Shown here: in pieces, positions 8,287 to 17,054 of the stretch | How positions within the stretch are numbered: position 1 is the stretch's first letter | How the letters are laid out: every line of letters begins with the position of its first letter | Assembly (NCBI GenBank): GCA_018648325.1 | Contig: JABGRK010000011.1 | Coordinates: forward strand, 85,578-149,577 | Origin: Chloroflexota bacterium | Lineage (GTDB): Bacteria; Chloroflexota; Dehalococcoidia; JABGRK01 | Length of the DNA stretch: 64,000 nt | Reading direction: 5' to 3' | Program-made: the position numbers and the translations under genes | The notes under the pieces: generated by a model | Seen by the model: only the letters and a program-made list of their open reading frames with translations | Told to the model about the DNA's origin: nothing | Databases searched by the model: none

Positions 8287-8936
8287 CTAATAATCTTCAT
8301 CAATATAAGTAAAATGTCCGATAAGGTCTGAAATCCTTCTACAATAAGCAGGAAATAAGTTGAAATTGAAGTAAGAAGATTCTCTGTCAAAATCTGTGTG
8401 TGTGGGGTGTCCTGCATCATTTCGGTGATATTTAATGATAATGAAAGCACCATCAAGGTAAGTTTCGAGGTCATTACTCAAATTTCTGGGTAAACCTTTT
8501 CTAATATCCTTGAGATAGTCTCTGAGTTGATAGAATATTTTAGAGATACTATAGGATTGCTATATAGAATGAACGCATGTTTATCTATGTATCCTAGGTA
8601 ATTAGTTGGGTCATAAGGTATAGGTTTTTTGGATTCAAGAACCTTCTTACCATATTCAGATACTCCGAATTGAGGGAAAGTGGATGAGGTATTATCAGGT
8701 ACAGTGGAGCCAGGTACTAAGATGCCTTGTAACATAAATGACCAGTATATTTCGCGTATTTGAATTTGTTCTGTTTTTGTGAGTAATGGGTTATTGTTGT
8801 GTTTTTCTTCTATAGGAAAATTTAGATTATCAGCAGTCTGCGCAATATCACTATATATATTACTGATAGTTAATAATGAATTAGAGTGAGTACGCAAAAA
8901 TTCAAGGAAGCATATGCGTAGTTGTTCAGTATCCAT
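8287..8936 (-). pseudogene. Broken gene: N- and C-terminal parts of one protein joined by a deletion and frameshift
   Basis: The 5' part (8936 down to 8478) encodes 152 residues that look like the N-terminal half of a larger protein, ending in an unnatural tail after DPTNYLGYID. In the frame shifted by one, an open stretch from about 8560 reads FYQLRDYLKDIRKGLP and continues through RNDAGHP to a LFPAYCRRI-like C-terminus. That arrangement is typical of a family in which a DP..Y segment is followed about 100 residues later by the RN(D/E)AGHP motif. The middle is missing here, and the two halves are out of frame. AT content is higher than in neighbours. I read it as an inactivated gene of a defence-associated or HEPN-like family; that family label is a guess. 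Confidence 0.6.
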
Positions 8937-8960
8937 ATTGAACCTCGCTTTAAACTTATT

Positions 8961-10361
8961 CTAAACCAACTCACTCACGAATTCTGCAAATACGCTGTTG
9001 TGATGATCGATATCCTCTACCGTGCACTCCGGCGGGATGAGCACCATGCTGTGCGGTGGGGTCAGCAGTATGCCGCGGTTCATGAAGTACAGGTGCACCA
9101 GTTCGTGTAGGGCGCTATCAGTTGCAGCGCGTGCCTCCTTGCCGTTACGAGGTGGCGTCTTGCTCCAGCGCCACTCAGCCCTGCACCCCAGTCTGAGCAC
9201 GTGCCATGGCAGATCATTTGCCTTTATTATGCCGTCCACGCCGTCAACCAGCTTCTCGCATAGCGAAATGGTATATTCGTAAGTAGCCTCTGTTAGCACG
9301 TGTTCCAGCGTTGCCCTTGCCGCCGCCAGTGATAGCGCATTCCCTGATAGCGTACCCCCACCGATGCTCTTGAGCGCCTTGCCCACCTTCTGGCTTTGCA
9401 GTACCTTTTGAACATCTTCACCTATGCCCATGAATGCGGTGGGTATGCCGCCCGCTACCGGCTTGCCTATTGTATAGATGTCCGGCTCAAGCTTCCACGG
9501 CTTGGTGTAGCCATAAGGCCCTCCGCAGATAGTGTGTGTTTCATCGATGATTAGCAATGTGCCGTACTTGCGTGTCAGTCGACGCAGTTGCTCGTGATAA
9601 CCGGGGTCCGGCATGATGATGCCTACGTTGGTCATTGCAGGTTCGCACAGCACACACGCTATGTCCTCTGTCGATAATGCTTTTTCCAACGCATCCAGAT
9701 CGTTAAAGTCGATTACGCGTGTCCCCGTCGATGTGGTTGGCTCTATGCCCTGAGCATGTGTACCGCGCCAGACGACTCCGTCCCGAATATCGACCATGTC
9801 GTGCTTGCCGCGAGGCTCAGGCCATATGTTGTCGTTCATCAGTCCCAGTCGTGATTCCGGCACGTGGCCGTGGTAGGAGCCATTGAAAACAATGATAGGG
9901 TAGCGCTGGGTAACGTCCCGCGCCACGCTTAAGGCAGCGTTGTTGGCATCCGACGCGCGCAGGTACACCTGCCAGTAGGGCAGCCCGAAACGGCGTGTCA
10001 GTTCCTTGCCAACCCATATTGAATCCTCGGTGGGCAACCAGAAGGTAAAGCCCCTGTTTATCTGTGTAGTCACTGCATCGATGGTGGCCTGAGGTGTGTG
10101 ACCGCACATCGAACCACTGTCACCCAGACACAAATCGAGGTAGCGGTTCCCGTCAACGTCGGTTAGATACGCCCCGTCGCCCGCCTCAACATAGATGGGG
10201 AAATCGCCCACCCACTCATTCATCCCGGCCATGGGCACACCGAATATCAGCGATGATTGCGCCTGCTCAAACAGTTCGCGAGACTTTGGCCTCTCGTCTG
10301 CATAGCGCTCATTCTCTCGCTGTATCAGTTCTTTTACTTTTGTTCGATTGATGGTAGTCAT
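8961..10361 (-). CDS. Class III aminotransferase, glutamate-1-semialdehyde aminomutase-like
   Basis: A 466-residue PLP enzyme. Visible features are a DVDGNRYLDLCLGDSG N-terminal motif, the phosphate-binding region near SYHGH, the Asp of LLIIDETHT that contacts the pyridine nitrogen, and the Schiff-base Lys in YTIGKPVAGG. It is related to glutamate-1-semialdehyde aminomutase and beta-amino acid aminotransferases, but the haem-pathway gene is normally about 430 residues and sits with other hem genes. Here it overlaps an SDR gene by one base, which suggests a joint catabolic or biosynthetic step on an amino compound. The substrate is unknown. Confidence 0.8.
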   Translation of the reverse strand: MTTINRTKVKELIQRENERYADERPKSRELFEQAQSSLIFGVPMAGMNEWVGDFPIYVEAGDGAYLTDVDGNRYLDLCLGDSGSMCGHTPQATIDAVTTQINRGFTFWLPTEDSIWVGKELTRRFGLPYWQVYLRASDANNAALSVARDVTQRYPIIVFNGSYHGHVPESRLGLMNDNIWPEPRGKHDMVDIRDGVVWRGTHAQGIEPTTSTGTRVIDFNDLDALEKALSTEDIACVLCEPAMTNVGIIMPDPGYHEQLRRLTRKYGTLLIIDETHTICGGPYGYTKPWKLEPDIYTIGKPVAGGIPTAFMGIGEDVQKVLQSQKVGKALKSIGGGTLSGNALSLAAARATLEHVLTEATYEYTISLCEKLVDGVDGIIKANDLPWHVLRLGCRAEWRWSKTPPRNGKEARAATDSALHELVHLYFMNRGILLTPPHSMVLIPPECTVEDIDHHNSVFAEFVSELV

Positions 10362-11149
10362 TAGAAATCTCCCTTTTGCTCCTGTATGATGTTGCCGCCG
10401 TCTATCACCGTTTCCGTTCCGGTGATATATGCCGCACCGTCCGATGCCAGAAATACGGCCAGATCGCCAACCTCTTCCGGCTGACCAACTCTGCCCAGGG
10501 GTATCGATGCATTAAGCTTGGCAGAACGGTCGCTAATCACAGCGCCTTTGGCGGTCGGGTCGCGCTTGATCCAGCCGGGGCATATGGCGTTAACAGTTAT
10601 GCCGTACTGCGCTAAATCCAGCGCCAACGCACGTGTAAATCCGGAGATAGCACCTTTGGACGCGGCATACGCCGTCCAACCCTTGTTGGCCACCATCGGC
10701 CCGGTTACAGACGATATATTGATGATGCGCCCATACTTTTGCTTGATCATATATGGCACCGCTGCCTTGGAGCAGTCCCACGTTCCTTTCAGGTTGGTGT
10801 TCCATACGTCGTCGCGCTTTTCATCGCTTATCTCGACAAAAGTCTTAACATTGGCTATTCCTGCGCAGTTTACCAGTATGTCGATCTTGCCGTACTGGTC
10901 GATGGTTGTCTGTATCAGCTTGTCGACGTCTGCTTTCTGCGATACGTCGGTGGGAACGGCCAGCGCCTGCCCACCCAGCGCTTTGATCTCGTCGCATACC
11001 TTGTCGAGAATATCCATCCTGCGCCCTGCTACAACGACGCTTGCACCAGCACGGGCCATTCTTATAGCAATCCCTCGCCCAATGCCGCTGCCGCCTCCGG
11101 TTATAATCGCTACTCTTCCTGCAAGTGGTGTTCCTATAGAATTACTCAT
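10361..11149 (-). CDS. Short-chain dehydrogenase/reductase (SDR)
   Basis: A 262-residue classical SDR with the NAD(P)-binding GGGSGIGRG, the NCAG motif, catalytic Ser in NISSVTG and the Tyr-Lys pair in YAASK. The C-terminus (YITGTETVIDGG) is typical of FabG-like reductases. An Arg in VVAGRR at the end of the second strand favours NADP(H), but this is not decisive. Its stop overlaps the start of the aminotransferase gene, and a PPC-domain gene is 9 bases upstream, so all three are in one operon. Confidence 0.88.
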   Translation of the reverse strand: MSNSIGTPLAGRVAIITGGGSGIGRGIAIRMARAGASVVVAGRRMDILDKVCDEIKALGGQALAVPTDVSQKADVDKLIQTTIDQYGKIDILVNCAGIANVKTFVEISDEKRDDVWNTNLKGTWDCSKAAVPYMIKQKYGRIINISSVTGPMVANKGWTAYAASKGAISGFTRALALDLAQYGITVNAICPGWIKRDPTAKGAVISDRSAKLNASIPLGRVGQPEEVGDLAVFLASDGAAYITGTETVIDGGNIIQEQKGDF

Positions 11150-11158
11150 ATCTATCTC

Positions 11159-11587
11159 CTACTTAATATCCCAAAGTGACAGGCCGGTTAAACCATCGTA
11201 TTTGCGCTCAAGGTCTGGCCCTGTCAGTTCCGTTAGATGAACCTCGGCGGCAAAGACTCTTCCGGAGATAAGGTGGCCTGACTTGCTATTTCCGGCGTCG
11301 TCCGAAAGCACTACATGTGCATGAACAAAAACCCCGCCGTCCTTCAGCGATACGTTGCCAATGCAGGCTGCTAGTTCGCAGTGCTGGTTAAACACTATAT
11401 CCTCATACTTCTTCATATCCTGGTTGTAGTAACCTATCTTTGCGTTTTTTAGGGCACCGATAGCAGTAAATCGTCCTGCTTTAATTTTAGTGTTTTGCGC
11501 CAGCTCAGTAATTGCTTCAAGCAAATCGGCAAAGTGGTCAAGTCTGGCGATATACTCTTTCCCTGGTTTGTATTCGTAAAAACTCAC
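11159..11587 (-). CDS. PPC/DUF296 domain protein
   Basis: A 142-residue single-domain protein of the PPC (DUF296) family, with the characteristic core ranging from a FTAIGALKNAKIGYY strand region to GGVFVHAHVVLSD and GHLISGRVFAAEVHLTEL. The family is known from plant AT-hook proteins and bacterial trimeric proteins, some of which bind DNA. No AT hook is present here. It lies between a GNAT gene and the SDR gene in the same operon; its role there is unknown. Confidence 0.82.
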   Translation of the reverse strand: MSFYEYKPGKEYIARLDHFADLLEAITELAQNTKIKAGRFTAIGALKNAKIGYYNQDMKKYEDIVFNQHCELAACIGNVSLKDGGVFVHAHVVLSDDAGNSKSGHLISGRVFAAEVHLTELTGPDLERKYDGLTGLSLWDIK

Positions 11588-11591
11588 TTAA

Positions 11592-12068
11592 TTATCCTCT
11601 CTCATTTTCATTTTGTACAAGAATAGTGGTCTTAGGGTAGAAACTGAACTGTTTATAAAAATCAAATACCTCTTCGTTGCCATCAGCAACCACAAGCATT
11701 TTTCGAGTGACCGACTTGCTGTTCATCCAGCTTATGGCTCGCTCCATCAAACTTTTCCCGATGCCATCCCTGCGGTATTCAGGTTCCACGTATATAGAGT
11801 CGATCTCGCCTTGCCTGTTCATGTCGATGGTGCTTACACAATACCCGACAATGTTTTTAGTGCTCACGTCTTTTACCAGATCAATGAGCATATCTCCATG
11901 TTCTGACTTACCTAGTAATTCTATCGCCCTACCTTCAAACGTTGCACTGCCAAGTTGCTTTTTAAAATGCTTAGAATGTGTCATGTGGTGCTCAAGCTGT
12001 TTTTGCCACAATGGACCTATGATATTGAGATCCTTGTGATTTGCTTCTATATATTCTACTTCTAGCAT
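11592..12068 (-). CDS. GNAT family N-acetyltransferase
   Basis: A 158-residue GNAT acetyltransferase. The acetyl-CoA binding motif A is seen as YVEPEYRRDGIGKSLMERAI (R/Q-x2-G-x-G/A pattern), preceded by a strand IDSIYVE and followed by a DFYKQFSFYPK segment typical of the C-terminus. It is the first gene of the minus-strand operon leading into the PPC, SDR and aminotransferase genes, separated from the next by 4 bases. The acceptor is unknown. Confidence 0.85.
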   Translation of the reverse strand: MLEVEYIEANHKDLNIIGPLWQKQLEHHMTHSKHFKKQLGSATFEGRAIELLGKSEHGDMLIDLVKDVSTKNIVGYCVSTIDMNRQGEIDSIYVEPEYRRDGIGKSLMERAISWMNSKSVTRKMLVVADGNEEVFDFYKQFSFYPKTTILVQNENERG

Positions 12069-12186
12069 ACGATCCTCTGTAATGCCATTTTGCGGTAGTT
12101 TATTGCCCTATATAATATGTCGAACTTGAAGCGATGTCAAAGCATTCGTATGAGGGAGTCGAAGGGTGGATAAGGTCGTTGCAAGA

Positions 12187-12894
12187 TCAGATCAGAGAAA
12201 TCAGGTATATGTTTCCAAACAATACTGGTTGGTGTACAAGGTAAATAAGCAGCGAGTTCTTTCCCAGAAAACCGAGTGATTTGGTAACCCGATCTTCTCT
12301 TGCTGGAATCCTGAAGCGCCTTTGCCCTTGTGGATAAAGCAGCTTGCCTGTAAACACTCCCAGCAGAGTAACTCCGAACCATGGTAAAAGCGGAAGGTAA
12401 TCCATATAATTCGCGTCTGCCGGTGTAAGTCCCAGCCACATCAGGTATGAAAAACTGAAATATACGGTGTGCAGGTATATCCCTATTGCGATACAGGCGA
12501 TACCCAGTAGCAGGTTGAGCCAGTAAAATCTGAGAAAGAAGTATGACAGGATGACTGCCACACCAATGAAATGCAGTATGCCGAATACAACGTATCTATC
12601 CGGGGAAATTATCCACGTAGCCAGTGTAATGGCCATTCCCAGTACAAAGATTCGTGCGCCTCTTTTAGCAAACCTTTCAAACTGGGTAGACCTTGAGTAA
12701 TTTATTGTCATCGATATGCCGACAATAAAAATAAATGAACCTGCTATTATTCTGGCCGCCCACCACCAGAACCCAAGTTCGAACTCGGTGCTATGAACGC
12801 CATAGTAGTTTAGATCGAACATAGTATGGAAGAACACCATCGCCAGTATTGCAATACCACGAAGGCAGTCTATTTCCCAAAAGCGGTTTCTCAT
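12187..12894 (-). CDS. Membrane protein, DUF1624 / heparan-alpha-glucosaminide acetyltransferase-like
   Basis: A 235-residue polytopic protein with about seven hydrophobic segments. It opens RFWEIDCLRGIAILAM followed by FFHTMFDLNYY, the signature N-terminus of the DUF1624/YeiB-like acyltransferase group, where the Arg/His region is thought to bind the acyl donor. The frame is open for another 210 codons upstream, but the ATG at 12894 is chosen because the conserved N-terminus begins there and the extension has no family resemblance. It is divergent from the thymidylate synthase gene. Confidence 0.75.
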   Translation of the reverse strand: MRNRFWEIDCLRGIAILAMVFFHTMFDLNYYGVHSTEFELGFWWWAARIIAGSFIFIVGISMTINYSRSTQFERFAKRGARIFVLGMAITLATWIISPDRYVVFGILHFIGVAVILSYFFLRFYWLNLLLGIACIAIGIYLHTVYFSFSYLMWLGLTPADANYMDYLPLLPWFGVTLLGVFTGKLLYPQGQRRFRIPAREDRVTKSLGFLGKNSLLIYLVHQPVLFGNIYLISLI

Positions 12895-13002
12895 ATCGTG
12901 TCTACTATAAGTCATAGGGCCGTGCAAACACAATTGCCAAAAAAGGTATTTTCTATTAAAGTAAGTAATCCGGGTGATTATCATGCGCAAAAAGGGAGAA
13001 TG

Positions 13003-13650
13003 ATGAAGGTAACCAATCTTGAGGCAAGAGATCTTTCCGAGGCATTTTTCAAGTGCTGTCGAGCTGCGCTTACCGATGGGTATGAATATGTAATAGACAG
13101 CGGCAGTTTTGAAGGAGCACGCAGAAAGGAACTGGACTTTGTGGTCGTAAAAATCGAAAAACCGGGAACCCGGCCGCTTGTTCCTGATGTTCCTCAGGGC
13201 GTTCCCGCTCCCTCCAGCATTGATTATATCGAGGAATACATGAGTTACCTTGTTACTCCTGATAAACAGCCACATGAGATATATACCTATGGTGAGTATC
13301 TGGCTCCACAGGTGGAAGCCGTTATTCAGCGATACAAGAAGGATGGCCCTGAATGTAATCAGCTTTGTATGATGGTGGGCGGGCTGGAATCTATGGATCA
13401 GGAGCATCCGCCGTGCCTTCGTCTGATAGATACGCGTATAAGATATGGCAAACTGCACTTTGTTATCTATTTCCGCAGCTGGGATCTGTGGGCCGGTTTC
13501 CCTACCAATCTGGGCGGTTTGCAACTCCTAAAGGAGCATATGGCACAGGAGATAGGTGTTGCTGATGGCGAAATGATTTGCGTCAGCAAAGGACTGCACC
13601 TGTATGATCACTCGTGGGAACTTGCCGAACAAGTGGCCAGACTCGATTGA
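13003..13650 (+). CDS. Thymidylate synthase, archaeal-type
   Basis: A 215-residue protein that matches the shorter, archaeal-type ThyA family. It has the catalytic Cys in HPPCLRLID, the segment YFRSWDLWAGFPTNLGGL that binds dUMP, and GLHLYDHSWE near the C-terminus. Classical bacterial ThyA is about 264 residues. The ATG at 13003 is preferred to the ATG at 13000 because GGGAG sits four bases before it. It would convert dUMP, supplied in part by the dCMP deaminase at 4843, to dTMP. No thyX is seen in the window. Confidence 0.82.
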   Translation: MKVTNLEARDLSEAFFKCCRAALTDGYEYVIDSGSFEGARRKELDFVVVKIEKPGTRPLVPDVPQGVPAPSSIDYIEEYMSYLVTPDKQPHEIYTYGEYLAPQVEAVIQRYKKDGPECNQLCMMVGGLESMDQEHPPCLRLIDTRIRYGKLHFVIYFRSWDLWAGFPTNLGGLQLLKEHMAQEIGVADGEMICVSKGLHLYDHSWELAEQVARLD

Positions 13651-13792
13651 TGGCAGAGCGATGAGGCTGATGTAACGGACGCTGGTTTGTCCCGGATGCG
13701 TGGCAAAAACAACTAGCCCGCGTTGATTTGTTCTTATTTTTAAACTACAATTAATTCCAGTTCAGGTATATTCAAGCAGGGGGATTTTTGGT

Positions 13793-15508
13793 ATGAGTGA
13801 AAAACTTGAGGCACTAAGGCACTCGGCGTCACATATCATGGCCGAGGCAGTTTTAAGCGTGTTCGGCGATGTTAAGTTCGGCATAGGCCCATCCATCGAA
13901 GATGGATTCTACTACGATTTCCAACTACCACGAACACTAACACCGGACGACCTTGTTGCTATCGAGGCCAAGATGACAGAAATCGTTGCTTCCAAAACCC
14001 CGTTTACTCAAGAGGATTTGAGTAAAGATGAAGCGAAAAAACTTTTCGCCGATCAGCCGTATAAGCTTGAGCTCATCGCAGAGCTGCCTGATGAGAGCGT
14101 GTCCATTTATCGTCAGGGCGACTTTGTAGATCTTTGCAAAGGCCCTCACGTAGAGTCCACTGCGCAGATCAGGGCATTTAAACTGCTCACCATCGCTGGT
14201 GCATACTGGCGTGGCAATGAGAAAAAACCCATGCTGCAACGTATCTACGGTACCGCCTTTGATAACAGAAAAGCCCTCAAAAAGCACCTTGCCAGACTCG
14301 AGGAAGCGGCCAAACGTGACCATCGCAGAATCGGTAAGGACCTTGATCTGTTCAGTATCCAGGATGATGGTGGAGCCGGTCTTGCTCACTGGCACCCCAA
14401 GGGCGGCATGGTACGAATGCTGATAGAAGACTTCTGGCGTGCTGAACACATCAAGCGCGGTTACGATATTGTCTACACTCCGCATATCGCCAAAATAGAT
14501 TTGTGGAAAACAAGTGGGCATCTGGATTTCTATAAAGACAGCATGTATTCTCCAATGGATATCGACGGGCAGGATTACATGATCAAACCGATGAATTGTC
14601 CGGCGCATATTCTGATGTATAAAAACAGATTGCGCAGCTATCGCGAGCTGCCGCTTAGGTGGGCAGAACTGGGAACGGTCTATCGTTACGAGCGTTCCGG
14701 TGCACTACATGGCATGACCCGTGTGCGTGGTTTCACTCAGGATGATGCGCATATCTTCTGCACTCCTGATCAGCTCGAGTCCGAAGTCGCAGATGTTGTT
14801 GAGTTTGCTCTGTTTATGCTTAACAGTTTTGGCTTTGTCGAGTATGAGATTTACCTTTCGACTCGCCCGGACAAATATGTGGGAAGCATTGAAGTGTGGG
14901 ATATGGCCACCGAGACGCTTGAAAAAGCCCTCAAAAAGCTCAATGTAGACTACACCGTAGATCCCGGTGAGGGCGTTTTCTACGGACCCAAAATCGATAT
15001 CAAGCTCAAGGATGCACTGGGTCGTACCTGGCAGGGGCCCACGACTCAGGTCGATTTCAACTTGCCTGAGCGCTTTGATGTGAACTATATCGGGCAGGAC
15101 AGCGCAGAGCATCGTATCGTTATGGTTCATCGCACCGTACTGGGCAGTATGGAGCGCTTTATGGGCTGTCTTATCGAACATTACGCCGGAGCGTTTCCGG
15201 TGTGGCTGGCGCCATTGCAGGCCATGCTCATACCCATCGCAGATCGCCACATCGAATATGCGCAAAAAGTCGCGGCCCAGCTTAAATCCCGAGGCATAAG
15301 ATCTGACGTTGATGCACGTTCGGAGCGTATGAACCTCAAGATACGCGATGCCCAAATGCAGAAGGTACCGTACATGCTGATAGTTGGGGATGATGAAGCT
15401 GAGAATGACACCGTATCGGTACGTACCCGTGAGGGTCAGGATATAAAGGGTAAATCTGTTGCCGATTTCATTGACCTTGCAAAAGAAACAATAGAATCAA
15501 AGACTTAA
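13793..15508 (+). CDS. thrS: Threonyl-tRNA synthetase lacking the TGS domain
   Basis: A 571-residue class II aminoacyl-tRNA synthetase. It begins directly in the editing domain (RHSASH near residue 9, giving HxxxH; CKGPHV further on), followed by the catalytic core with the zinc-ligand region MNCPAHI, motif 2 (YRYERSGALHGMTRVRGF) and motif 3 (GSMERFMG), then the anticodon-binding domain. The usual N-terminal TGS domain of about 60 residues is absent, and only 142 bases separate it from the upstream stop, so the shorter form is genuine. GGGGG precedes the ATG. No T-box leader is recognised. Confidence 0.95.
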   Translation: MSEKLEALRHSASHIMAEAVLSVFGDVKFGIGPSIEDGFYYDFQLPRTLTPDDLVAIEAKMTEIVASKTPFTQEDLSKDEAKKLFADQPYKLELIAELPDESVSIYRQGDFVDLCKGPHVESTAQIRAFKLLTIAGAYWRGNEKKPMLQRIYGTAFDNRKALKKHLARLEEAAKRDHRRIGKDLDLFSIQDDGGAGLAHWHPKGGMVRMLIEDFWRAEHIKRGYDIVYTPHIAKIDLWKTSGHLDFYKDSMYSPMDIDGQDYMIKPMNCPAHILMYKNRLRSYRELPLRWAELGTVYRYERSGALHGMTRVRGFTQDDAHIFCTPDQLESEVADVVEFALFMLNSFGFVEYEIYLSTRPDKYVGSIEVWDMATETLEKALKKLNVDYTVDPGEGVFYGPKIDIKLKDALGRTWQGPTTQVDFNLPERFDVNYIGQDSAEHRIVMVHRTVLGSMERFMGCLIEHYAGAFPVWLAPLQAMLIPIADRHIEYAQKVAAQLKSRGIRSDVDARSERMNLKIRDAQMQKVPYMLIVGDDEAENDTVSVRTREGQDIKGKSVADFIDLAKETIESKT

Positions 15509-15553
15509 CATAATATCTGGATATTTGTCAGTCATTGGTGTAAACTAATTATT

Positions 15554-15914
15554 GGCCAAGTAAACCGGGTGACCGCCGCTTAACTTTTGTTAAGGGGAGG
15601 AAAGTCCGAGCTCCTTCAGGCAGGATGCTGGATAACGTCCAGGAGGGGAAACCCTACGGAAAGTGCCACAGAAACATACCGCCTCAGCGCAAGCTGCGGT
15701 AAGGGTGAAATGGTGAGGTAAGAGCTCACCGCTCCGATGGTGACATCGGTGGCGGGTAAACCCCATCCGGAGCAAGACCAAATAGGGGGACATAAGGTGC
15801 CTGTCCTGTTCCCGGGTTGGTCGCTAAAGGTGGCGAGTAATCGTCACCGTAGATAGATGGTCACCGCTTCGCTTTTAGCGGAGTACAAAACTCGGCTTAC
15901 AGGTTTACTTGGCC
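15554..15914 (+). ncRNA. rnpB: RNase P RNA, bacterial type A
   Basis: The catalytic RNA of ribonuclease P. The ends pair as helix P1: GGCCAAGTAAACC at 15554-15566 with GGTTTACTTGGCC at 15902-15914. Conserved blocks occur in order: GAGGAAAGTCCGAGCTCC, ACGGAAAGTGCCACAGAAA, GGTGAAATGGTGAGGTAAGAGC, and the 3' AGATAGATGGTCACCGC segment. It lies 45 bases after thrS on the same strand. Confidence 0.95.
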
Positions 15915-15940
15915 TTTTAAAGCTGCTTTGCAGGAACATA

Positions 15941-15975
15941 CTTCAATAATTGATATTCGAGCAATTATTGTGAAG
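15941..15975. other. Inverted repeat in the rnpB-amidohydrolase gap
   Basis: CTTCAATAATTG pairs with CAATTATTGTGAAG across a nine-base loop, with two unpaired bases in one arm. It is AT-rich and has no T-tract directly after it. It could act as an operator or weak terminator between the converging rnpB and amidohydrolase genes, or be chance. Confidence 0.3.
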
Positions 15976-16061
15976 CTATAACGTCAATCAGTACAGACTT
16001 TCCTTTACGTGTTTATTCACACTTCGCATGTTCATACATCGTAGCTGATAGTTCCTATGAT

Positions 16062-17051
16062 TTATAACCCGTAGAACTGCGCAGCGTTACCACCTAGCAT
16101 CGCCTCAATATCGTCTGCCGGCAGATCAAGTTTACGGATATCCTCAATGTACTTCTTTAATACATCCGGATAATAGTCGTAATTGAGTGGCCAGTCGGTT
16201 GCAAACAACAGTTTTTTCGGGCATATATTGGTTAAGGCACATTTTATGGTAGCTATACTCGCTCCGCGCCCGGCCATATTGAAGTAGAGCTTGTCAAAAT
16301 ACTCTCTAAACGGTCTGCTGATGAGCGGCTCTCCATGATAGAATCCTGGTCCATCAAGGTCATCGGCCAACTTTGCATACAAATCAAAACGGTCTATAAC
16401 AGATGAGATTCCCCCACCAAAATGGTTCATTAGCAGTTTCAGGTCAGGGAACTGCTCTAATACGCCACCAAAACAAACACGCATGACAGCCGAAGCCATA
16501 TGGAATTCCCTGGCCGCCACGTAATGAAGGGCATAATCTGCTTTGAGGTTTTCAAAGCCCAAAGTATCTGCCTGAATATGAACATCAACTGGTATATTCA
16601 ACTGTGAGACTAGCTCATAAAATGGCCACATTTCTTTAGAATCCAGCTCCACGTTATTATTACTGGCCGAAATATGCACTCCTTTTAGACCACACTCTTT
16701 TATTGCCCGTTCCAGCTCCTTGAGCATCCCTTTGACACCAACGGGTTTGATGGTAGCTATGCATGCCAAACGTTTCGGATATTTCTGCATGAGCTCAGCG
16801 GCATAATCATGCCACTTTTTGGTCTCATCCAGGTCAACAAGAGCTGGTGTCTGGCTGGTCAGTACTGCCATGTCAATGCCCGCTTCATCCATGAATTGAA
16901 TATATCTCCCAACATTCGCGCTGTCTTTTGATAAACGGAAGCCAAAACTGCCGTCTTCTTTCCAAAAGCGTTCTGTGGCCTTACCCGATTCGAATGTAAT
17001 ATCCCCCGCATGAGCCGGTATACGAATATGATTTTCTACATCAATGATCAT
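16062..17051 (-). CDS. Amidohydrolase-2 family protein (ACMSD-like TIM barrel)
   Basis: A 329-residue metal-dependent hydrolase/decarboxylase fold. Candidate metal and catalytic residues are H in VDVHIQAD, H in LMNHFGGG and the C-terminal Asp in LLFATDWPLN. The N-terminal motif is ENHIRIP rather than the usual HxH. The family includes aminocarboxymuconate-semialdehyde decarboxylase and gamma-resorcylate decarboxylase. It is three bases downstream of an enoyl-CoA hydratase gene, which suggests a ring-cleavage or acyl-CoA degradation pathway, but the substrate is not determined. Confidence 0.8.
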   Translation of the reverse strand: MIIDVENHIRIPAHAGDITFESGKATERFWKEDGSFGFRLSKDSANVGRYIQFMDEAGIDMAVLTSQTPALVDLDETKKWHDYAAELMQKYPKRLACIATIKPVGVKGMLKELERAIKECGLKGVHISASNNNVELDSKEMWPFYELVSQLNIPVDVHIQADTLGFENLKADYALHYVAAREFHMASAVMRVCFGGVLEQFPDLKLLMNHFGGGISSVIDRFDLYAKLADDLDGPGFYHGEPLISRPFREYFDKLYFNMAGRGASIATIKCALTNICPKKLLFATDWPLNYDYYPDVLKKYIEDIRKLDLPADDIEAMLGGNAAQFYGL

Positions 17052-17054
17052 GAT

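Noticed and set aside
12826-13002. Upstream extension of the thymidylate synthase frame
   Set aside because: It overlaps the start of the divergent membrane-protein gene. The ATG at 13003 has a ribosome-binding site and the extension has no family match.
12895-13524. Long N-terminal extension of the DUF1624 protein (frame open to 13524)
   Set aside because: The extension has no membrane or family signature and overlaps the thymidylate synthase gene on the other strand. The conserved start is the ATG at 12894.
13651-13792. T-box leader upstream of thrS
   Set aside because: No T-box consensus sequence or specifier stem is visible in the 142 bases before the gene.
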